Source: Bacteroidota bacterium
GTDB taxonomy: Bacteria; Bacteroidota; Bacteroidia; Cytophagales; Cyclobacteriaceae
Assembly: GCA_016191555.1 (NCBI GenBank)
Contig: JACPVX010000037.1
Coordinates: 1-64,000 of the forward strand
Direction of reading: 5' to 3'
DNA: 64,000 bases
The translations under genes and the position numbers were made by a program. The notes under the pieces are model-generated. The model worked only from the letters and a program-made list of their open reading frames with translations. It had not been told where the DNA came from and did not search any database. Shown here in pieces: positions 34,769 through 43,832 of this stretch; positions within the stretch are counted from its first letter, which is position 1, and each line of letters begins with the position of its first letter.

Positions 34769-35539
34769 TTACCATGAATCGCTGGAGCCACCACCACCAA
34801 AGCTTCCGCCACCCCCATAATCAGAGCCGCCCCCCCACGAACTACTTGAGCCGCCACCAAAACCGCCACCTAACAAAGAGCCAGCTGCCCAATATCCTCC
34901 CGCACCGCCACCACCTTTTCTCCGCGACATGATAATGATGATAATGATAATGATGATGATGGTTGTTAAGGGAGATCTTCCTCCACGCTTGCGCCTTGCC
35001 GGTGGGCCATCGCCTTTGTAGGTTCCTTTGATCGCTTGAATGATCGCCACCGTTCCGGCTGTCACTCCGGCATCGTAATTTCCCTGACGAAATTGTGGTG
35101 CTACTTCGTTGCGATTAATGCGACTGGAAAGAGCATCTGTCAAAACACCTTCAAGTCCCTGACCGACTTCAATGCGCATTTTGCGCTCTTGAATAGCGAT
35201 GATGAAAATTACACCATTGTCATTTTCTTTGCTGCCGGCTTTCCATGCTTCGGCAACACGAATACCAAATCCATCAATGTCTTCCCCTTCCAATGTGGGT
35301 ACTATTAAAATAGCGATTTGATTGGAGGTAGAATCTCTTTCAGCTTTGAGAATCTGTTCGAGCTGAGCTACAGCGGAAGGAGAGAGCACATGTGCTTCAT
35401 CGTGCACCCACCTGCCCTCATGCGGAGGCACAGCAATTTGTGCGAAGGCAAATTCGCTCAAGATCAATAACAGAACGGTAAAGTATGTTTTTAATAGAAG
35501 ACGCATGTACTTTATTGAAATGGGTTGCACCAACATCAC
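34769..35539 (-). CDS. TPM-domain membrane protein with polyisoleucine membrane segment
   Basis: 256-aa exported protein: signal peptide (TYFTVLLLILSEFAFAQ), TPM domain about 40-175 with WVHDEAHVLSPSAVAQLEQIL, SNQIAILIVPTLEGED and KMRIEVGQGLEGVLTDAL. A short hydrophobic stretch of ten isoleucines encoded by an ATY repeat (34931-34960) is the only membrane segment. The C-terminal tail is Gly/Ser rich and ends GGGGSFGGGGSSDSW. It is the second TPM gene, overlapping none but spaced 28 bases from the third and one base from the first. Confidence 0.88.
   Translation of the reverse strand: MMLVQPISIKYMRLLLKTYFTVLLLILSEFAFAQIAVPPHEGRWVHDEAHVLSPSAVAQLEQILKAERDSTSNQIAILIVPTLEGEDIDGFGIRVAEAWKAGSKENDNGVIFIIAIQERKMRIEVGQGLEGVLTDALSSRINRNEVAPQFRQGNYDAGVTAGTVAIIQAIKGTYKGDGPPARRKRGGRSPLTTIIIIIIIIIIMSRRKGGGGAGGYWAAGSLLGGGFGGGSSSSWGGGSDYGGGGSFGGGGSSDSW
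34931..34960. repeat. Trinucleotide (GAT/AAT) repeat coding for ten isoleucines
   Basis: Ten consecutive GAT or AAT triplets on the plus strand (ATC/ATT on the coding strand), forming the whole membrane segment of the TPM protein. The repeat is slippage-prone in principle. Confidence 0.85.
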
Positions 35540-35540
35540 A

Positions 35541-36191
35541 CTATTCTATCCTCAAATCATCGCGTAACTCATTCACATCATCTACGGTTTTCAAAAATCC
35601 TTTTTCAAAAAGAATTTCGCCACAGCGTAAAATGGCGGCTTCAATGCCATCAGTAACTTTTCCCATCCGAATATTTTCGGTGATGCCCCGCACCAATTTA
35701 TCCCATTCTTTTTGATCCACCACTTTGCTAATACCGCGATCAGCCATCACAATTACCTCGCGCTCAAAAAACGAAACAAAAATCATGATGCCGGTACGAT
35801 GTCGTGTGTTAAAGACTTCTTCTTCTAAGAATGCATTTTCGGCACGCTTGCGCGTGGCCTGGTCGAGGAGGCGTTGACTCACTAAAAAACGTTTGAAAGG
35901 ATCAATAAAATGCGCAGCCAATGATCCAATTAATCCAAACATGGTTACGGTTAGGAATATGAAGAGCGGATCGTAAATGGCAAGGGAAGGCATATATCGA
36001 TCGAAAAAGATGATTACCAAAAAGCAAATTCCGGCAAGGGCTAAAAATCCGCGGTAAGCGGCCAAAGAATAATGCCCGCTTTTTTCGACAAAGACAGGAA
36101 CAATTTCACCTGAAATTTTGCTCTCCGCTTGATGCACTGCGGTTTTGATCCGATCGAGGTCGGCTTTGCTGAATCTTCGTTGAATCGACAT
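35541..36191 (-). CDS. TPM-domain protein with two membrane segments, first gene of the TPM operon
   Basis: 216-aa protein with no signal peptide. An N-terminal segment AVHQAESKISGEIVPVFVEKSG precedes two hydrophobic helices (GFLALAGICFLVIIFF near 48-64, LFIFLTVTMFGLIGSLAAHF near 76-96), followed by the TPM core (HRTGIMIFVSFFEREVIVMADRGISKVVDQ near 135). This is the topology of the usual TPM-domain protein found ahead of LemA/TPM pairs, but no lemA gene is adjacent. The three TPM genes run head to tail with very short spacers, so they are one transcription unit. Confidence 0.88.
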   Translation of the reverse strand: MSIQRRFSKADLDRIKTAVHQAESKISGEIVPVFVEKSGHYSLAAYRGFLALAGICFLVIIFFDRYMPSLAIYDPLFIFLTVTMFGLIGSLAAHFIDPFKRFLVSQRLLDQATRKRAENAFLEEEVFNTRHRTGIMIFVSFFEREVIVMADRGISKVVDQKEWDKLVRGITENIRMGKVTDGIEAAILRCGEILFEKGFLKTVDDVNELRDDLRIE

Positions 36192-36376
36192 AATAAAAAG
36201 AATTTACTGGCAGAATGCTGTCTGTCCGGATGGTAAAGTTAATCAAATACGATTAGCCAGCGATGTGACTTCATCATTTGTTTGGCAGCAGAAAGCAACG
36301 GAGGGCAGACAAACGCCTAGCCCAAATCAATGGATTTTTATTCTTTTTAACCAGAAGATCGTGATTGCTAAGGTAG

Positions 36377-37864
36377 TTACCCTTGAAGCGATAAGATTCC
36401 TTTCTCCTTAGCCTCTAATACAGTAGATCCCATCAAATAAGAATCAACCGCGCGCGCAGCTTCGCGACCTTCGCTGATCGCCCAAACAACTAATGATTGT
36501 CCTCTGCGACTATCGCCTGCGGCAAAAATGGATTCAACGGAAGTTTGATAGCGTTGGCATTTTACATTGCCACGCTCATCATAGTCTACACCGAGTTGAT
36601 CGAGCAGTCCGGTATGTTGTGGATGCAAGAAGCCCATGGCGAGCAATGCTAATTCGCAAGGAAGCACTTTTTCTGTTCCGGGTATCTCAACAAAAGAGGG
36701 CGGCTTTCCGGGTCCGGCACTTTTCACCTCGACTTCAGCGATTTTCAGACCGGTAAGATTTCCATCTTCATCACCTACAAATTCTTTAGAGACGATAGAC
36801 CATTTTCTTTCGCAACCTTCTTCATGCGAAGTAGAGGTGCGCAAAATCATAGGCCAACTCGGCCAGGGCATGGAAGCGGTTCGCTCTTTCGGTGGCTTTG
36901 ATAAAATTTCTATTTGCGTAACAGACTTTGCATGATGGCGATTGCTTGTGCCCACACAATCCGACCCGGTATCTCCACCACCAATCACAATCACATTTTT
37001 GTGTGTGGCCCATATTTCTTCTACTTCAATTTTTTTGCCACCCACCCTGCGATTTTGTTGTGTTAAAAAATCCATCGCAAAGTGTACGCCTTTTAATTCC
37101 CTTCCGGGGATGGTTAGATCGCGGGGAATGGTAGAACCGATACATAATACGATCGCATCATATTCATCTTTGAGTAGTTCGATTGAAACCGTTTCGCCCA
37201 CCGTGGCATTTAACTGAAATCGAATGCCCTCTTCTTTCATTAGGTCAATGCGCCTGTCGAGTACTTGTTTATCTAATTTAAAATCCGGAATGCCATAGCG
37301 GAGTAATCCGCCTGCTTCATCAGAACGCTCAAACACAGTGACAAAGTGCCCGGCATAATTTAACTGAGCGGCAGCCGCAAGCCCGGATGGACCTGAGCCA
37401 ATTACTGCTACTTTTTTATTTGTGCGTGCAGCCGGCACGCGTGGTTTCGCATAACCTTCTTCAAAAGCCTTTTCGATGATCATTTTCTCGATGTACTCGA
37501 TGGTTACAGGCGGCTTGTTGATGCCAAGCACACACGAAGCTTCGCAAGGCGCGGGACAAATTCTTCCGGTGAATTCGGGAAAGTTATTCGTAGAAACTAA
37601 AATCTCATATGCCAACTTCCAGTTGCTTTGATACACCGCATCGTTAAACTCTGGAATGATATTTCCCAAAGGACACCCGGAATGGCAAAACGGAGTTCCA
37701 CAATCCATACACCGCGATGCTTGCTTGACTCCAATGTTCGTGTCGATAGCTGCATCTACTTCATTATAGTCGTTGATGCGTTCTTTTGGATCGCGCTTCT
37801 TTGGCAGCTCTCTTTCAAATTCTAAAAATCCTGTTGGCTTTCCCATTGCATTAATATCAATCAA
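36377..37864 (-). CDS. gltD: Glutamate synthase small subunit (NADPH), GltD
   Basis: 495-aa beta subunit that transfers electrons from NADPH through FAD to the large subunit. The N-terminal Fe-S cluster motif is RCMDCGTPFCHSGCPLGN near residues 51-69 and further Cys at CPAPCEASC near 98. The FAD motif VAVIGSGPSGLAAA is near 150 and the NADPH motif VIVIGGGDTGSDCVGT near 292. The C-terminal AAGDSRRGQSLVVWAISEGREAA closes the FAD site. It is two bases downstream of gltB, forming the classical operon. Confidence 0.96.
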   Translation of the reverse strand: MIDINAMGKPTGFLEFERELPKKRDPKERINDYNEVDAAIDTNIGVKQASRCMDCGTPFCHSGCPLGNIIPEFNDAVYQSNWKLAYEILVSTNNFPEFTGRICPAPCEASCVLGINKPPVTIEYIEKMIIEKAFEEGYAKPRVPAARTNKKVAVIGSGPSGLAAAAQLNYAGHFVTVFERSDEAGGLLRYGIPDFKLDKQVLDRRIDLMKEEGIRFQLNATVGETVSIELLKDEYDAIVLCIGSTIPRDLTIPGRELKGVHFAMDFLTQQNRRVGGKKIEVEEIWATHKNVIVIGGGDTGSDCVGTSNRHHAKSVTQIEILSKPPKERTASMPWPSWPMILRTSTSHEEGCERKWSIVSKEFVGDEDGNLTGLKIAEVEVKSAGPGKPPSFVEIPGTEKVLPCELALLAMGFLHPQHTGLLDQLGVDYDERGNVKCQRYQTSVESIFAAGDSRRGQSLVVWAISEGREAARAVDSYLMGSTVLEAKEKGILSLQG

Positions 37865-37866
37865 AC

Positions 37867-40800
37867 TTAGTTTACCAATTGCTTCTGCTTTCTTTTCTCC
37901 AGCACCGCTTTATAATCGACCGGCATTACTTTCACAAATTGTTTGAAAGCTGTTTGCCAATAGCTAAGAATATGTGCGGCTAGTTTACTCTGCGTAAACT
38001 CGTGATGCGACAAAATCATTTTCTTCAGTAATTGCTCATCGTCTGATTCTAACGTATCCAGCATCACCATTTCCATGTTGCAGTTTTTAACGAATGTTTT
38101 GTTGACATCCCATACGTACGCAACACCGCCACTCATACCTGCTGCAAAATTTCTTCCGGTCTCTCCTAAGATTACAACGGTTCCTCCCGTCATGTATTCG
38201 CAGCCATGATCACCAACACCTTCTACGACTACATGCACACCCGAATTGCGCACGGCAAAACGTTCACCCGCCATTCCGTTGATATAGCTTTCGCCTGAGG
38301 TAGCACCAAAGAATGCCACGTTACCTGCGATGATATTTTTGGCAGCATTGTAAGTTGATTTTTTGTTTGGATACAAAATCAATTTTCCACCGGATAAACC
38401 TTTGCCAAAGTAGTCGTTGGCATCGCCTTCCAATTCAAAGGTGACGCCCCCTGTGGTGAAGGCACCAAAACTTTGTCCGGCTGTGCCCGTGAATTTGTAG
38501 TGAATCGTATCTTTTGGTAAACCCGGGCCTCCGTACAGTTTTGAAATTTCATTCGAAAGCATCGCACCTACAGCCCTATCTCGGTTGTTAATTACGAAAC
38601 TATCTTTTACCGGCTCGGCTTGTTGTAATGAAACTTGCGCTTTCGCAATCAGCTGACGGTCGAGCACATGCTCTATTTCATGATCTTGCTCTTCTTGCTT
38701 GAACAAGGCCACATCTAAATTCATGGGCTCTTTGTAAAGCAATGGAGATAAATCCAAATGTTGATTTTTCCAATGCTCTTCATCTTCACTTAATTCTAAT
38801 CGATCGGCTTGGCCCACCATTTCATTCACGGTTCTAAATCCAAGTTCGGCCATAATCTCACGCAGTTCTTCAGCCAAAAACTCAAAGAGATTCACCACAT
38901 ATTCCGGCTTACCGGTAAACAAGGCACGCAGCTCTTGATTTTGGGTAGCCACACCAACGGGGCATGTATTCAAATGACACTTGCGCATCATAATGCAACC
39001 GGTCGTAACGAGAGCGGCTGTTGCCACACCCCACTCTTCTGCGCCAAGCAAAGCAGCAATGGCCAAATCTTTTCCTGTGCGAATTTGCCCATCGGTTTGT
39101 AACACCACACGGCCACGGAGTTTGTTACGCACCAATGTTTGATGTGCTTCGGCCAAACCCAACTCCCAAGGTAAGCCAGCATGGCGAATGGAACTTACTG
39201 GAGATGCACCCGTGCCACCATCATGGCCTGCAATTAGAATCACATCCGCATGTGCTTTGGCTACACCCGATGCGATGGTACCAACGCCTGCTTCAGAAAC
39301 TAACTTCACGCTGATACGCGCCTCTCGGTTTGCATTCTTTAAATCGAAAATGAGTTGCGCTAAATCTTCAATGGAATAAATATCGTGATGTGGAGGAGGT
39401 GAAATCAAACCTACTCCTGGTGTGGAGTGACGCACGCGACCAATCCACTCATCTACTTTATGACCCGGCAACTGTCCCCCCTCTCCGGGCTTCGCGCCTT
39501 GCGCCATTTTAATTTGTAATTCTTTTGCATTGGTGAGATAATGGCTGGTAACACCGAATCGTCCGGATGCTACTTGCTTGATCGCAGAGTTTTCCCAATC
39601 GCCATTGGCCTTTCGAACAAAACGAATTTCATCTTCACCGCCTTCACCACAATTACTTTTTCCACCAATGCGATTCATCGCAATGGCCAACGTACTGTGT
39701 GCTTCGTGCGAAATGGACCCAAAGGACATGGCACCGGTGGCAAAACGCTTGAAAATATTTTCTTTTGGCTCTACTTCGCTGAGCGGAATCGATTTTCCTT
39801 TTTTGAATTTCAACTGACTGCGTAGCGTAATAGCTTTTTCGCTTTGCTCGTTGATGAGTGCTGAATATTTTTTGAAGAGTTGATAATCATTGTTCTTGGT
39901 AGACTGTTGCAGTTGGTGAATAGTTTGTGGATTGAACAAATGCGCTTCGCCACGTTGTTTCCATTGATACACACCACCCACTTCCAGTTTTGGATTGGAG
40001 TTCGCTGTTTTAGGAAATGCGAGCGAATGTTTCGCCAAAGCTTCCTTCGCAATTTCATCCAACGTCAATCCGCCAATACGAGAAACAGTTCCTGTAAAGT
40101 AAGTATCAATGACATCTTGGTGAATGCCGAGCGCTTCAAAGATTTGCGCACCATGATATGATTGCAACGTGCTGATGCCCATTTTGCTCATGGTCTTCAG
40201 CAATTCTCCGGCAACCGCTTTCTTGTAATTGTAAATCGCTTTCTCTTCGGTAAGCGCATCGCTAAAAAGATTGCGCTTCTTCATGTCGTGAATGGTTTGG
40301 TAAATCAGATACGGGTTGATACCGGAAGCACCAAAGCCAACGAGCGTAGCGTAATGATGTGTTTCCCAAACATCGCCTGCTTCTACCAGCAAACCAACTT
40401 TTCCGCGTAAGCCTTTCCGAATCAAATCGTGATGTACAGCAGCGACAGCTAGCAATGAAGGAATCTGCGCGTGGCCGCTATCAAAACTTCGGTCAGAGAG
40501 AATGATGATCGTGAATCCATCTTCTACCGCATCAGTTACATATTGACAAACACGGTTAAGACCTTTCTCGAGCGAGCCCGGCTGACCATCTGCTTTGAAA
40601 TACGTGTAGATGGTTTTTGTTTGCAGATGGCGATGGTCGATGTATCGGATTTTTTCTAATTCGTTATTCGACAAAATCGGAGTAGGCAATTCAAGCGTGA
40701 TGCAGTGCTCCGGAGATTCTTCTAACAAATTAAGCGATCCGCCTACATGCGATGCCAATGACATTACCAAACGTTCACGGATTGGATCGATTGGTGGATT

Positions 40801-42384
40801 GGTAACTTGTGCGAACAGTTGCTTGAAATAACTTGAAAGATGTTGCGCTTGACGCGAAAGAATGGCGAGCGGTGTATCGTTGCCCATCGAGCCGAGTGCT
40901 TCTTTTCCCGTTTCGCACATTTGCGTTACGATCACGCGCAAATCTTCAGAGGTGTAACCGAAAGAGATTTGTCGCTTTAAGAATGTAACCGGATCGTACT
41001 TATGAAAACTTCCGCCCGGTTCCGGCAAGTCGATCAATCTTACTTTATTTTCTTTCAACCATTTTCCGTAAGGCTGACGAGTGCAAATATCTTTTTTCAA
41101 CTCATCATCGCTGATAATGCGACCTTGTTCCAAATCAACCACAAACATTTTTCCGGGTTGCAGTCGGCCTTTAGAAACAACTTTAGCAGGATCGATATCA
41201 ATCACACCCACTTCTGAAGCCATGATCACAAAATCATCGTCTGTTACTACGAAGCGCGAAGGACGTAATCCATTTCGGTCCAGCGTGGCGCCCACAATTT
41301 TTCCATCAGTGAAAGTGATAGAGGCGGGACCGTCCCATGGTTCCATCAAGTTGGCGTGGTATTCGTAAAAATCTTTTTTCTCCTGCGTCATCGCTTCGTT
41401 GCCATCCCACGCCTCGGGGATCAGCATCATCATCACGTGTGGTAACGAACGTCCGGCATGAACCAGCAATTCGATCGTGTTATCCAGATTGGAAGAGTCC
41501 GATTGTTTTGGATTACAGATCGGCAAAATCATGTTCAGCTCTTCGGTAGAAAAGTAAGGCGATGAAAAGAATGCTTCTTTTGATTTCAGCCAATTGATGT
41601 TTCCCTGCACCGTGTTGATTTCACCGTTGTGTGCAATGAAGCGGAAGGGTTGCGCCAATCGCCACGAAGGAAACGTGTTGGTAGAAAAGCGAGAGTGAAT
41701 AACGGCAATAGCTGAAACCACTTCTTCATTTTCGAGATCGGCAAAGTAAGGCTTCAGTTGCCCGCTCGTGAGCATGCCTTTGTAGGCAATGGTTTTGTAC
41801 GAAAGTGAGGAAAAATAAAATTGATTGTCAACACCATTAACAGATTCGGTGATGAGGTGTGTAACGTATTTGCGAAGAATGAAAAGCTTGCGTTCGAAGT
41901 CATCGGGATTGGTGCCTGCATCTCCGCGTTTGATGAAGACTTGCTCCATGACGGGTTCGGCTTTTAATGCAGTTTCTCCGAGATCTTTGTTGCTGGTGGG
42001 AAGCACGCGATAGCCAAGCAATCCCATTTTCATTTTTTTGATTTGGCGATTGAGTACCGTGCGGCATTCTTCACGCACTTTCGGATCGCGAGGGAAAAAT
42101 ACAAGACCTACACCATAGCTACCGAAGGCCGGAAGTTTAAAACCAAGACGGCTACACTCACCCAATAAAAATTCATGGGGTACTTGAATGAGAATACCGG
42201 CACCATCGCCCGTGTTGGGTTCGCATCCGCACGCACCACGGTGCGCCATGCGCTCGAGCATGGTGAGTGCATCGGTTATTACCTGATGCGATTTTCTTCC
42301 TTTTATGTTGGCGATGAATCCAACACCGCACGAGTCCTTCTCAAACTCCTGTCGATATAATCCTTGGCTGTTTTCGTCTTTCAC
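37867..42384 (-). CDS. gltB: Glutamate synthase large subunit (GOGAT), GltB
   Basis: 1505-aa alpha subunit converting glutamine plus 2-oxoglutarate to two glutamates. The N-terminal amidotransferase begins at DSCGVGFIANIKG, with Cys near residue 18 as nucleophile after propeptide removal. The class II amidotransferase continues to about 430, followed by the central domain, then the FMN/Fe-S synthase domain with GHDGGTGASPVSSIRHAGLPWELG near 1065 and the 3Fe-4S motif TGCIMMRKCHLNTCPVG near 1120. The beta-helix GXGXG domain (GGTVVILGETGRNFAAGMSGGVAYV) lies at ~1400. Length is normal for the NADPH enzyme. First gene of the gltBD operon. Confidence 0.97.
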   Translation of the reverse strand: MKDENSQGLYRQEFEKDSCGVGFIANIKGRKSHQVITDALTMLERMAHRGACGCEPNTGDGAGILIQVPHEFLLGECSRLGFKLPAFGSYGVGLVFFPRDPKVREECRTVLNRQIKKMKMGLLGYRVLPTSNKDLGETALKAEPVMEQVFIKRGDAGTNPDDFERKLFILRKYVTHLITESVNGVDNQFYFSSLSYKTIAYKGMLTSGQLKPYFADLENEEVVSAIAVIHSRFSTNTFPSWRLAQPFRFIAHNGEINTVQGNINWLKSKEAFFSSPYFSTEELNMILPICNPKQSDSSNLDNTIELLVHAGRSLPHVMMMLIPEAWDGNEAMTQEKKDFYEYHANLMEPWDGPASITFTDGKIVGATLDRNGLRPSRFVVTDDDFVIMASEVGVIDIDPAKVVSKGRLQPGKMFVVDLEQGRIISDDELKKDICTRQPYGKWLKENKVRLIDLPEPGGSFHKYDPVTFLKRQISFGYTSEDLRVIVTQMCETGKEALGSMGNDTPLAILSRQAQHLSSYFKQLFAQVTNPPIDPIRERLVMSLASHVGGSLNLLEESPEHCITLELPTPILSNNELEKIRYIDHRHLQTKTIYTYFKADGQPGSLEKGLNRVCQYVTDAVEDGFTIIILSDRSFDSGHAQIPSLLAVAAVHHDLIRKGLRGKVGLLVEAGDVWETHHYATLVGFGASGINPYLIYQTIHDMKKRNLFSDALTEEKAIYNYKKAVAGELLKTMSKMGISTLQSYHGAQIFEALGIHQDVIDTYFTGTVSRIGGLTLDEIAKEALAKHSLAFPKTANSNPKLEVGGVYQWKQRGEAHLFNPQTIHQLQQSTKNNDYQLFKKYSALINEQSEKAITLRSQLKFKKGKSIPLSEVEPKENIFKRFATGAMSFGSISHEAHSTLAIAMNRIGGKSNCGEGGEDEIRFVRKANGDWENSAIKQVASGRFGVTSHYLTNAKELQIKMAQGAKPGEGGQLPGHKVDEWIGRVRHSTPGVGLISPPPHHDIYSIEDLAQLIFDLKNANREARISVKLVSEAGVGTIASGVAKAHADVILIAGHDGGTGASPVSSIRHAGLPWELGLAEAHQTLVRNKLRGRVVLQTDGQIRTGKDLAIAALLGAEEWGVATAALVTTGCIMMRKCHLNTCPVGVATQNQELRALFTGKPEYVVNLFEFLAEELREIMAELGFRTVNEMVGQADRLELSEDEEHWKNQHLDLSPLLYKEPMNLDVALFKQEEQDHEIEHVLDRQLIAKAQVSLQQAEPVKDSFVINNRDRAVGAMLSNEISKLYGGPGLPKDTIHYKFTGTAGQSFGAFTTGGVTFELEGDANDYFGKGLSGGKLILYPNKKSTYNAAKNIIAGNVAFFGATSGESYINGMAGERFAVRNSGVHVVVEGVGDHGCEYMTGGTVVILGETGRNFAAGMSGGVAYVWDVNKTFVKNCNMEMVMLDTLESDDEQLLKKMILSHHEFTQSKLAAHILSYWQTAFKQFVKVMPVDYKAVLEKRKQKQLVN

Positions 42385-42557
42385 TTCCTGAAAATTTCTT
42401 GATTGTAGGGTTTCAAGAAATAAAAATAAAGGCTGCGAAGATGGAATGCGCGGAATCGAAGAAGTATTTTTAAAAAAAGAACAAAATCTAACGAACGACT
42501 AGTAGCGGAATCGGTTGAATTATTAACTGGAATGCGCTCAAGTCGTTGATGGAGATT

Positions 42558-43094
42558 TTAAAAAGTGAAGGCCCCTCGAATCCCAAAGAAATTTCCATCG
42601 CTGATGGCATTGTATCGGATAGTCAAATCAAATCCGGAAAAGTGATAACCAACATTGGGTGCAAACATAAATTTATTTTCACTTGCTGAAACCGAGCCGA
42701 ACCCTGAAACAGTTACTTTGGCAGTTATTGCTGCAAGCCCCATTTCACCACCAAAATAGAATCCATTGAAGCTACCATTTGGATAATATTTTACACCTAG
42801 CGTAACCGGGATAATGGAGGTGGATCCAGATACATTATAGCCAGGCAAATTTACGTTTGCAGGGAAGGAGATATATCCAACTGAGAAAAGCCAACTTGCT
42901 TTGTCACTATTTTTGAAGGCACTCTCATAACGGAAGGAACCACCAAATCCTGTGCTTGCATTTTCAGACCCTTTACCTGTTGGAAATCCTACCTCCAGTC
43001 CCAAAGAGCCCTTGCGCATTGCCTGTCCAAAGGAATGATTATAAATGAAAGATAGTCCGATTACGAACAAAACAGCACTAGAAAGTTTAAGCAT
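42558..43094 (-). CDS. Outer-membrane beta-barrel protein (OmpW/OmpA-like fold), 178 aa
   Basis: 178-aa exported protein. Signal peptide AVLFVIGLSFIYNHSFGQ. The mature part is a small eight-strand-type barrel: alternating aromatic strands (SLGLEVGFPTGKG, WLFSVGYISFPANV, VTLGVKYYPNG, FYFGGEMGLAAI, MFAPNVGYHFSG, FDLTIRYNAISD) and a final FFGIRGAFTF with terminal Phe, the outer-membrane barrel signature. Divergent to another barrel gene 98 bases away. Function unknown. Confidence 0.85.
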   Translation of the reverse strand: MLKLSSAVLFVIGLSFIYNHSFGQAMRKGSLGLEVGFPTGKGSENASTGFGGSFRYESAFKNSDKASWLFSVGYISFPANVNLPGYNVSGSTSIIPVTLGVKYYPNGSFNGFYFGGEMGLAAITAKVTVSGFGSVSASENKFMFAPNVGYHFSGFDLTIRYNAISDGNFFGIRGAFTF

Positions 43095-43129
43095 AATCGA
43101 AAGGATTTAAGCTTTCAAGTAGTGCTTTT

Positions 43130-43163
43130 TTTGTATCAAATTCAAGGAAAGAGTCTATATTTG
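43130..43163 (+). promoter_or_regulatory. Bacteroidota-type promoter of the 169-aa barrel gene
   Basis: TTTG at 43130-43133, a 22-base spacer, and TATATTTG at 43156-43163 (perfect TAnnTTTG), 29 bases before the ATG at 43193. Confidence 0.65.
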
Positions 43164-43192
43164 CCTCGTATAAATTAAACCCCAAAATACAC

Positions 43193-43702
43193 ATGAAAAA
43201 ACAAGTATTATTAGTGGCAGTTGTGATGTTTTTGGCCGTAGGACAAATGTTCGCACAAGGTCAAAATAGAATTGGTGGCCATTTAGCTTACGGTACCAAA
43301 GATCTTAATTTGGGTTTTGGTGCAAATGCAGAATTTTCATTGTCAGATAATTTGAGCATCGCTCCGAAATTCACTTATTTCTTAGGAAAATCGGAAGGTT
43401 CAGGTCTTGCTGAAGTTTCTTTTTCAGCTTGGTCTTTGGATGGTGATGTACATTATTATTTCACCACAGAAGGCACTTCATTTTATGGATTAGCTGGATT
43501 GACTTACGCGTCAATTAGCTCAAAATCTTCTTTCTTCGGCCAATCTATTTCTGTTAGTGATTCGAAAATTGGTTTGAATTTAGGCGTGGGAGCTAACTTT
43601 AATACCGGAAGCAGCTTTGTGCCATTCGGAGAAGTAAAATATAGCACTCCATTTGAAGCACTTGTTATTAGCGCTGGTGTTCGTTTCCCTCTCGGAAAGT
43701 AA
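43193..43702 (+). CDS. Outer-membrane beta-barrel protein, 169 aa
   Basis: 169-aa exported protein. Signal peptide VLLVAVVMFLAVGQMFAQ, cleaved near 21. Strand-like stretches: RIGGHLAYGTKDLNLGFG, SLSDNLSIAPKFTYFLG, SWSLDGDVHYYFT, FYGLAGLTYASIS, SKIGLNLGVGANFNTG, FVPFGEVKYSTPF, with a C-terminal VISAGVRFPLGK. An outer-membrane protein of the beta-barrel/opacity type. It ends at a strong hairpin terminator. Confidence 0.85.
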   Translation: MKKQVLLVAVVMFLAVGQMFAQGQNRIGGHLAYGTKDLNLGFGANAEFSLSDNLSIAPKFTYFLGKSEGSGLAEVSFSAWSLDGDVHYYFTTEGTSFYGLAGLTYASISSKSSFFGQSISVSDSKIGLNLGVGANFNTGSSFVPFGEVKYSTPFEALVISAGVRFPLGK

Positions 43703-43725
43703 TTTTTTAAGAGAAAGTTTTAAAA

Positions 43726-43755
43726 CCCTTGCCTACTTAAGGCAAGGGTTTTTTT
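43726..43755 (+). terminator. Rho-independent terminator
   Basis: Perfect 8-base stem CCCTTGCC / GGCAAGGG with a 7-base loop and TTTTTTT. It is followed by another perfect 8-base hairpin GCCTTTGC/GCAAAGGC at 43758-43779. Confidence 0.92.
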
Positions 43756-43800
43756 ATGCCTTTGCAATAGCGCAAAGGCGTAATATCTCTCCGATCCTCG

Positions 43801-43808
43801 TAAGTTTG
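43801..43808 (+). promoter_or_regulatory. Candidate -7 element for the M20 dipeptidase
   Basis: TAAGTTTG matches TAnnTTTG and lies 25 bases ahead of the ATG at 43833; no clear -33 element. It supports the start at 43833 rather than the upstream in-frame ATG at 43653, which lies inside the barrel gene. Confidence 0.45.
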
Positions 43809-43832
43809 TACTTCAAGTTAAAATCAAGAATA

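Noticed and set aside
39541-39825. Plus-strand frames opposite gltB
   Set aside because: Many antisense frames of 60-97 codons occur opposite gltB; none has homology and gltB is complete.
43653-43832. N-terminal extension of the M20 dipeptidase
   Set aside because: It lies inside the upstream barrel gene and spans its terminator; a TAnnTTTG element precedes the ATG at 43833.
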